From NCBI GenBank assembly GCA_947591315.1, contig CANQDD010000014.1, positions 1 through 64,000 of the forward strand: DNA of 64,000 nt. Reading direction: 5' to 3'. A program made the translations under genes and the position numbers. Source of the DNA: an uncultured Clostridia bacterium (GTDB lineage Bacteria > Bacillota > Clostridia > UBA1381). Shown here one piece after another: positions 58,988 through 64,000 of the stretch (its first letter is position 1; every line of letters begins with the position of its first letter). Below the pieces are notes generated by a model that worked only from the letters and a program-made list of their open reading frames with translations, was not told where the DNA came from and did no database searches.

Positions 58988-60136
58988 ATGTATACGGAGA
59001 GCTTTGTAATACTGATGATATATGTGTTCGCGGCGGCGTTCATATTCACGTTCGTCGCGACGCCTAACGCGCGCCGTCTCGCGTTCAAGATAGGCGAGGG
59101 CGCGGTGGACAAGCCGCGCGACGCGCGCAGAATGCACAAGAAGCCCACGCCGAGAATAGGCGGACTTGCGATGATTTTCGGCTTTATCGTGCCTATCATA
59201 ACGATACTGCTGTTCTCGAAAATAAGCGGCGACTCGTCGTTTTGGGGGCAGTATTCGATAGCGAGCCGCCAGACTGTCGGAATGTTTATCGCGCTCGCGA
59301 TAATAGTCGTGATGGGCTTTATAGACGACTGCAAGGATCTGCCCGCGAAGCTGAAATTCCTCGTGCAGATTGCGGCGGCGCTTATCGTGATATTTGTCGG
59401 CGATATAAAGATCGACGTGTTCACAAACCCGAATTTCCTTAGCGACAACCCGTACCTTGTGCTGCCGGAATGGATTTCGGTAATAGTGACGGTGATATGG
59501 ATAGTGTTCATAACGAACGCCGTAAATTTCATAGACGGTCTTGACGGCCTTGCGGCGGGCGTAAGCGCGATAATGTCGGTGTCGCTCGTGTTCATATCAA
59601 TACGCGTCGGCGAATACCCGATAGCGATTATGGGTATCGCGCTCATGGGCTCGTGCTTCGGTTTTTTGCCGTTCAACTTTAATCCCGCGAAAATATTTAT
59701 GGGCGACACAGGCTCGACGTTTCTGGGGTTCATGCTTGCTACGCTGTCAATTCAGGGCGTGTTCAAGTCCTACGCGGTAATATCGTTCGCGGTGCCGCTT
59801 CTGATACTCGGACTGCCGCTGTTTGACGCGCTTTTCGCGATGATACGCAGAATACTGCACGGCGAAAGCCCGATGAAGGCGGACAGAGGACACCTCCACC
59901 ACAGACTTGTGGATATGGGTTTTTCGCAGAAGCAGACCGTGTTTATACTGTACGCGATAAGCGGCGTTTTGGGTATAACGGCTGTGCTGCTCGCCGAGAG
60001 CGGCGTACTTAGGGCGATACTCGTCGTAATAGCGATGATAATGCTGCTCCTTATCGGCGGTATGCTCGGCAAGGGCGGCCATAACCACGTCGCCGATACA
60101 AGAGATAAGACAGATGATACAGAGGATAGTGAATAG
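58988..60136 (+). CDS. Undecaprenyl-phosphate GlcNAc-1-phosphate transferase (TagO/WecA/MraY family)
   Basis: A 382-residue protein with about ten membrane helices. Catalytic motifs are MGFIDDCKDLPAKLKF (Asp pair), NAVNFIDGLDGLAAGVSAI, KIFMGDTGSTFLGFML and a cytoplasmic His-rich loop KADRGHLHHRLVDMG. It starts wall teichoic acid or similar polymer synthesis by loading GlcNAc-1-phosphate onto the lipid carrier. The His/Asp-rich C-terminal tail (HNHVADTRDKTDDTEDSE) is cytoplasmic. GGAGG precedes ATG. The UDP-GlcNAc epimerase gene follows, as in teichoic acid loci. Confidence 0.92.
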   Translation: MYTESFVILMIYVFAAAFIFTFVATPNARRLAFKIGEGAVDKPRDARRMHKKPTPRIGGLAMIFGFIVPIITILLFSKISGDSSFWGQYSIASRQTVGMFIALAIIVVMGFIDDCKDLPAKLKFLVQIAAALIVIFVGDIKIDVFTNPNFLSDNPYLVLPEWISVIVTVIWIVFITNAVNFIDGLDGLAAGVSAIMSVSLVFISIRVGEYPIAIMGIALMGSCFGFLPFNFNPAKIFMGDTGSTFLGFMLATLSIQGVFKSYAVISFAVPLLILGLPLFDALFAMIRRILHGESPMKADRGHLHHRLVDMGFSQKQTVFILYAISGVLGITAVLLAESGVLRAILVVIAMIMLLLIGGMLGKGGHNHVADTRDKTDDTEDSE

Positions 60137-60186
60137 AATGTGACGGAGCGGGCGACCGCGAGGGTCGCCCCTACGAAAGGCTCCCC

Positions 60187-60244
60187 TTTGCTACGGCGTT
60201 TGTTCGCAAGCGAACACGCCTACAACACGTTTGCGTGTTGTTCA
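60187..60244. repeat. E element inserted in a C unit
   Basis: This 58-nt insert starts TTTGCTACGGCGTTTGTTCG and ends GCGTGTTGTTCA. It lies within CTCCCC-TTGTC, contiguous in intact C units. Its hairpins, GGCGT..GTTCG/CGAAC..ACGCC and ACAACACG/CGTGTTGT, match the 40070 copy by position but with compensated bases. Confidence 0.75.
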
Positions 60245-60265
60245 CTTGTCAAAGGGGGCTGTCAG

Positions 60266-60295
60266 TGCGTACTATTGCGCAAGCAATAGTTGGCA
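60266..60295. repeat. Small hairpin insert in the same C unit
   Basis: ACTATTG-cgcaag-CAATAGT with short flanks replaces the two-base loop of the GTCAG-cg-aaGCTGAC hairpin found in the intact C unit at 56251. Confidence 0.6.
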
Positions 60296-60498
60296 AAGCT
60301 GACTGGGGGATTCCTTTTCTATTTTCACAATGAATCCCTCCACCGCCTACGGCGGTCCCCCTCCCTTTAACAAGGGAGGCTAACGGGCTGTCGAGGGCGC
60401 CAGCCCCTACGGCGCACGATTTCAAAATTACGGGTGTAGGGGACGCCGTAGGGGCGAACCGTGTTCGCCCGCTCAAACCACAAAAAAGGAGAAAGACG

Positions 60499-61650
60499 AT
60501 GAAGAAAATCAAGGTAATGACCGTATTCGGAACGCGTCCGGAGGCAATCAAAATGGCGCCGCTCGCGCTGGAGCTTCAAAAGCACGGCGAGATCGACTCC
60601 ATAATATGCGTAACGGCGCAGCACCGTCAGATGCTCGACCAGGTGCTTGAAATATTCGGCATAACGCCGGACTACGACCTCGACATAATGAAAACGCGCC
60701 AGACGCTCGTCGGCATTACCACGCGCGTTCTGGAGGGTCTTGACGAGGTCATACAAAAGGAAAAGCCCGACCTCGTGCTTGTTCACGGCGACACGTCAAC
60801 AAGCTTTGTCGCCGCGCTCGCCGCGTTCTACAACCAGGTGAAGGTCGGTCATGTCGAGGCGGGACTGCGCACGTACGACAAATATTCGCCGTTCCCCGAA
60901 GAAATGAACCGTCAGCTTACGGGCAGAATATCGGATCTGAACTTTTCCCCGACGGAGCAGAACAGACAGAATCTGCTTAAGGAAAACGTGCCGGACGGCA
61001 CGATTTACATTACCGGCAACACCGTAATAGACGCGTTAAAGACAACGGTTCGCCCCGACTACAGATTTAAGGACGACTGCCTGAACGAGCTTGATTTCCA
61101 AAACAAGCGCGTCATAATCGTGACGGCTCACCGCCGCGAAAACCTCGGCAAGCCGCTTGAAAATATATGCACCGCGCTTAAAGAAATCGTGACGGAGTAC
61201 CCCGATACGGAGCTTGTGTACCCGGTACACCTAAACCCCGCGGTGCGCGAAACGGCGTTTTCGATACTCGGCGGTATGGACAGGGTGCATCTTATAGATC
61301 CGCTCGATGTTGAGGACTTGCACAACGCGATGTCACGCGCGTTCATGGTAATGACCGACTCCGGCGGCATACAGGAGGAGGCGCCTGCGCTCGCGAAGCC
61401 GGTGCTTGTGCTGCGGCGCGAAACGGAGCGTCCCGAAGCGGTTAAGGCGGGAACGGTCAAGATTGCCGGCGTGGACAAGGACGAGATAAAGCGTCTCGCG
61501 AAGGAGCTTCTGGACAGCAGGGAAGCGTACGACAAAATGGCGCACGCCGCGAACCCCTACGGCGACGGCGAAGCGTCGAGACGTATCGCGGAAGCGATTT
61601 TGTACGAGTTCGGTATAAGCGATAAGAAGCCGGACAATTTTTCGGTGTAA
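60499..61650 (+). CDS. wecB: UDP-N-acetylglucosamine 2-epimerase (non-hydrolysing)
   Basis: A 383-residue GT-B-fold epimerase that makes UDP-ManNAc from UDP-GlcNAc. Motifs are VMTVFGTRPEAIKMAPLALE at the N-terminus, LVHGDTSTSF, VEAGLRTYDKYSPFPEEMNR, TAHRRENLGKPLENI and the UDP-binding DSGGIQEEAPALAKPVLVLR, followed by RPEAVKAGTVKI. Beside tagO it fits wall teichoic acid linkage-unit synthesis. GGAG precedes the ATG. mgtE follows 42 bp downstream. Confidence 0.95.
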   Translation: MKKIKVMTVFGTRPEAIKMAPLALELQKHGEIDSIICVTAQHRQMLDQVLEIFGITPDYDLDIMKTRQTLVGITTRVLEGLDEVIQKEKPDLVLVHGDTSTSFVAALAAFYNQVKVGHVEAGLRTYDKYSPFPEEMNRQLTGRISDLNFSPTEQNRQNLLKENVPDGTIYITGNTVIDALKTTVRPDYRFKDDCLNELDFQNKRVIIVTAHRRENLGKPLENICTALKEIVTEYPDTELVYPVHLNPAVRETAFSILGGMDRVHLIDPLDVEDLHNAMSRAFMVMTDSGGIQEEAPALAKPVLVLRRETERPEAVKAGTVKIAGVDKDEIKRLAKELLDSREAYDKMAHAANPYGDGEASRRIAEAILYEFGISDKKPDNFSV

Positions 61651-61692
61651 CGGCTTAGAATAATAATTTTGAGAAAAGGAGGCGGTTTAACA

Positions 61693-63057
61693 TTGGAAGA
61701 ACAGCTTGACACAATAAACCGCCTTTTAAAAGAGCGGCGGTTTTCGGAGGTAAAAAATTTAATAAAGGACGAGAACCCCGCCGACCTCGCGGAGCTTTTT
61801 GAGGAGCTTTTCGCCGATAATTTCGACGAGAAGGCGGAGTTTATGACGCTGTTCCGCCTGCTGCCGAAGGACAGCGCGGCTGAAACGTTCGCGCACATGA
61901 ACCCCGACATGCAGGGACATCTTATCGGAATGTTCACCGATAAGGAGCTTCGTGAAATTCTCGACGAGCTGTATATAGACGATACGGTCGACATGATAGA
62001 GGACTTGCCGGCAAACGTTGTGTCGCGTATACTCCTAAATTCCACAACGGGCGAGCGCCGCGCAATAAACGACATTCTCCGATACCCCCGCGACAGCGCG
62101 GGCAGCATAATGACGATAGAATACGTCAGCCTGCACAAGGACATGACGGTATCGGAGGCGTTCGAGAAAATACGCAAGGTAGGCGTGAACAAGGAGACGA
62201 TCTACACCTGCTACGTCACCGAGAACCGCATACTCACGGGCGTTGTGACGGTCAAGGATTTGTTCACCGCCGACGAGGACGACAGGATAGGCGACATAAT
62301 GGACACGCGCGTCATATCGGTAAACACGCACGAGGACAAAGAGGTCGTCGCGAACATGTTCCAGAAATACGACTTCCTCGCGCTGCCGGTCGTTGACCGC
62401 GACAACCGCCTTGTCGGTATCGTCACGTTCGACGACGCTATGGACGTTATCGAGGAGGAGAACACCGAGGATATTTCGCGCTGGGCAGCCGTAACGCCGA
62501 ATGAGGAAAGCTATTTCCGCACGGGCGTTTTCAAGCACGCGAAAAGCCGCATTGTGTGGCTTTTGATACTGATGATAAGCGCGACGCTGACGCAGCTTAT
62601 AACGGCACGGTACGAGAACGCGTTTAAGGTGCTGCCGCTTCTCGTGTCGTTCATGCCGATGATAATGGACACGGGCGGCAACTGCGGAGCGCAGAGCTCG
62701 ACGCTTATAATACGCGGCATAGCGCTGGGTGAAATACGGTTCACGGATTTTTTCCGAGTTGTGTTTAAGGAATTTAGAATATCTATAATAGTGAGCTCAA
62801 TTCTCGCGCTTGTGAACGGAGCGAGGGTGTACCTGATGTACGGGCATAATTTCCCGCTCGCGCTCACGATTGCACTGTCGATAATCGCGACGGTCGTAAT
62901 ATCGAAAATGATAGGCGCGAGTTTGCCGATGCTCGCGAAAAAGGTGCATCTCGATCCCGCGATAATGGCTACGCCGCTTATAACGACAATAGTTGACTGC
63001 GCGTCGCTGATTATTTATTTCAATATCGCGACGATTGTTTTCTCCAATGTTTTGTGA
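61693..63057 (+). CDS. mgtE: Magnesium transporter MgtE
   Basis: A 454-residue MgtE channel. The cytoplasmic N domain (about 1-125), with LAELFEELFADNFDEKAEF, and two CBS domains (from MTIEYVSLHKDMTVSEAF and from DTRVISVNTHEDKEVVA) sense Mg2+. The membrane part has five helices; pore motifs are MPMIMDTGGNCGAQSSTLII and a final MATPLITTIVDCASLIIYF. The start is TTG 61693, since AAGGAGG lies 10 nt upstream and no ATG is in frame there. No M-box riboswitch precedes it. Two terminators follow. Confidence 0.94.
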   Translation: MEEQLDTINRLLKERRFSEVKNLIKDENPADLAELFEELFADNFDEKAEFMTLFRLLPKDSAAETFAHMNPDMQGHLIGMFTDKELREILDELYIDDTVDMIEDLPANVVSRILLNSTTGERRAINDILRYPRDSAGSIMTIEYVSLHKDMTVSEAFEKIRKVGVNKETIYTCYVTENRILTGVVTVKDLFTADEDDRIGDIMDTRVISVNTHEDKEVVANMFQKYDFLALPVVDRDNRLVGIVTFDDAMDVIEEENTEDISRWAAVTPNEESYFRTGVFKHAKSRIVWLLILMISATLTQLITARYENAFKVLPLLVSFMPMIMDTGGNCGAQSSTLIIRGIALGEIRFTDFFRVVFKEFRISIIVSSILALVNGARVYLMYGHNFPLALTIALSIIATVVISKMIGASLPMLAKKVHLDPAIMATPLITTIVDCASLIIYFNIATIVFSNVL

Positions 63058-63065
63058 TATATAAC

Positions 63066-63096
63066 AAAAAGGCGTATCGAAGCGATACGCCTTTTT
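63066..63096. terminator. Bidirectional terminator after mgtE
   Basis: AAAAAGGCGTATCG-aag-CGATACGCCTTTTT, a strong stem with runs on both sides. Confidence 0.93.
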
Positions 63097-63099
63097 TAC

Positions 63100-63123
63100 A
63101 CACCCCGCAAGGGGTGTTTTTTA
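63100..63123 (+). terminator. Second terminator after mgtE
   Basis: ACACCCC-gcaa-GGGGTGT followed by TTTTTT, overlapping the last codon of the convergent gene. Confidence 0.85.
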
Positions 63124-64000
63124 CATAATGGAATGTCCCGTAAGGTAGCCCGCAAGGAAAATGCCGAACAGCACGGCAGAGCATACCGTTATAAGCTCCG
63201 CGGCGTTTTTTCGCTTTTCCGTAAGAGAGGCGAGTACCCACGCGGCGGGGATCATGCATGACATATAGCGGTTGAGGCTGAGCGGCCACGACGCGGCGGC
63301 GTTGAAAAAGAAGTACATGAGCATAAACGATGTGTACATACTCCTTGTGCGGCGTACCGCAAGCAGCGTCAGAACAGCCGTGACTACGACGGACACAATA
63401 TCGCTCATAAACATGCACACAACATACGACCATGGCTCGCTCATATTTACGCGCGACACAAGCATATTGACGGTCTTGCCGAAGTATTGAAGCTCCTGCG
63501 ACCAATGCTCCTTTTGGTACCCCATAAACGCGAACGCGCTGCCCTCGACGCGGTAATTTATAAAAAGGTAAATGAGCGTGCCCACGGGTATTATAAGAAG
63601 CGGCAGCGCCGAAACGATTTTTTTGCCGAGCGTCTTTAGGTTTTTCTCACGTATAAGCGCTATGGGACGCTCATGCTGCACCCACTCGACCGCCGCGACT
63701 ATAATCATAAGCACGCCGACCGAGCGCGTCAGAGCCGCGAGAGCGCCGAGAACGCCCGCGCCGAGCCAGTTATGCCTGCGTATCGCAAGGAAGGCCGCCG
63801 TGACGACGAGAAAGAACAGCCCCTCGGTCATAATTCCGCCGAAGAAGAACGCGAAAGGCGAAACCGACAGGAATATAACGCTCCTGCGCGCGACGGCGCG
63901 GCTGTAATCCATTCTTACGAGCTTATACATGAGCGCGCAGCCCGCGCTGTATGAAAGAAACGAAACGGCAAGCGCGGAAACCGTGTAGTTACGCAGTATG
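63121..64000 (-). CDS. PIG-V-like mannosyltransferase family membrane protein (5' end cut)
   Basis: The frame runs off the right edge with no stop or start before 64000; 292 codons are visible. The protein is highly hydrophobic, with about eight membrane helices. LSVSPFAFFFGGIMTEGLFF resembles the proline- and glutamate-bearing motif of PIG-V/GT76 and related mannosyltransferases that use lipid-linked sugars. ALTRSVGVLM and WPLSLNRYMSCMIPAAW are further family-like segments. It likely glycosylates a surface molecule. A member of another GT-C family cannot be excluded. It converges on mgtE. Confidence 0.72.
   Translation of the reverse strand, partial: ILRNYTVSALAVSFLSYSAGCALMYKLVRMDYSRAVARRSVIFLSVSPFAFFFGGIMTEGLFFLVVTAAFLAIRRHNWLGAGVLGALAALTRSVGVLMIIVAAVEWVQHERPIALIREKNLKTLGKKIVSALPLLIIPVGTLIYLFINYRVEGSAFAFMGYQKEHWSQELQYFGKTVNMLVSRVNMSEPWSYVVCMFMSDIVSVVVTAVLTLLAVRRTRSMYTSFMLMYFFFNAAASWPLSLNRYMSCMIPAAWVLASLTEKRKNAAELITVCSAVLFGIFLAGYLTGHSIM

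Larger units (their letters stand above)
60147..60471. repeat. Repeat tract between tagO and wecB with nested insertions
   Basis: An A unit (60147-60174), a C unit (60177-60382) interrupted twice (E element at 60187-60244; a 30-nt hairpin at 60266-60295), a reverse B unit cut short at 60443, and an A unit (60447-60471) joined to the broken B end. It is the clearest example of elements landing inside one another. Confidence 0.9.

Noticed and set aside
61651-61692. M-box (Mg2+ riboswitch) before mgtE
   Set aside because: Only 42 bp separate wecB and mgtE, too little for the element.

Overview
The window looks like a chromosomal contig from an anaerobic, spore-forming Clostridia bacterium (Bacillota), probably an uncultured gut member of moderately high GC. 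Supporting signs are the GerW/DUF2953 sporulation pair, the scpA-scpB-site-2-protease block, the rimP-nusA-rnpM-infB-rbfA-nrnA-truB-ribF order, a PerR-linked rubrerythrin, and near-consensus sigma-A promoters (TTGACA-17-TATAAT). The genus cannot be named from the sequence. Genes at both edges are cut.

Layout. 1-4.6 kb is an accessory stretch: a sigma-70 region 2/WYL regulator fusion, two GNAT acetyltransferases, an unrecognised AT-rich gene and a metallophosphoesterase. 4.7-9.2 kb is an oxidative-stress and Fe-S block: perR with a rubredoxin/glutamate-synthase/rubrerythrin fusion, a NifU-like scaffold with its GGGtGRT partner, and tRNA-Leu(UAG). 9.5-15.1 kb carries a 1,410-residue secreted CE12-type esterase, a gluconate 5-dehydrogenase and a VOC protein. 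15.2-22.5 kb (minus strand) holds a radical SAM/DUF2344 pair, GerW, DUF2953, ScpB, ScpA, an M50 protease and a secreted cyclophilin. 22.7-30.5 kb has an M20 peptidase, a heparinase II/III-like lyase, trpE-trpG, and a minus-strand membrane operon with a K+ channel between two related S-component-like proteins. 30.6-35.5 kb has a GH2 glycosidase, an alpha/beta hydrolase and an LCP ligase. 35.5-51.1 kb is a housekeeping run: rimP to ribF, glmU, pth, mfd, a PrsA-like lipoprotein and cysE/epsC. 51.2-52.4 kb is a toxin-antitoxin island: a candidate type I system beside a HigBA-like type II system. 52.7-63.1 kb holds gltX, glnS, a PLP aminotransferase, trpS, tagO/wecA, wecB and mgtE. A PIG-V-like mannosyltransferase runs off the right edge.

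A striking genome-scale feature is a set of dispersed, hairpin-rich intergenic repeats, called here families A, B, C and D, filling most long gaps (18.8, 21.1, 39.9, 44.7, 51.1, 52.4, 56.1, 57.7 and 60.1 kb). Copies differ by paired, compensatory changes, so the hairpins are conserved rather than the bases. A smaller two-hairpin element (56-58 nt, called E) is inserted inside B and C units. These repeats also create false N-terminal extensions on pth, rbfA and the DUF2953 gene.

The strongest candidates for an undescribed system are the type I toxin-antitoxin locus at 51.26-51.59 kb, the nested hairpin repeats, and the sigma/WYL fusion with its palindromic promoter.
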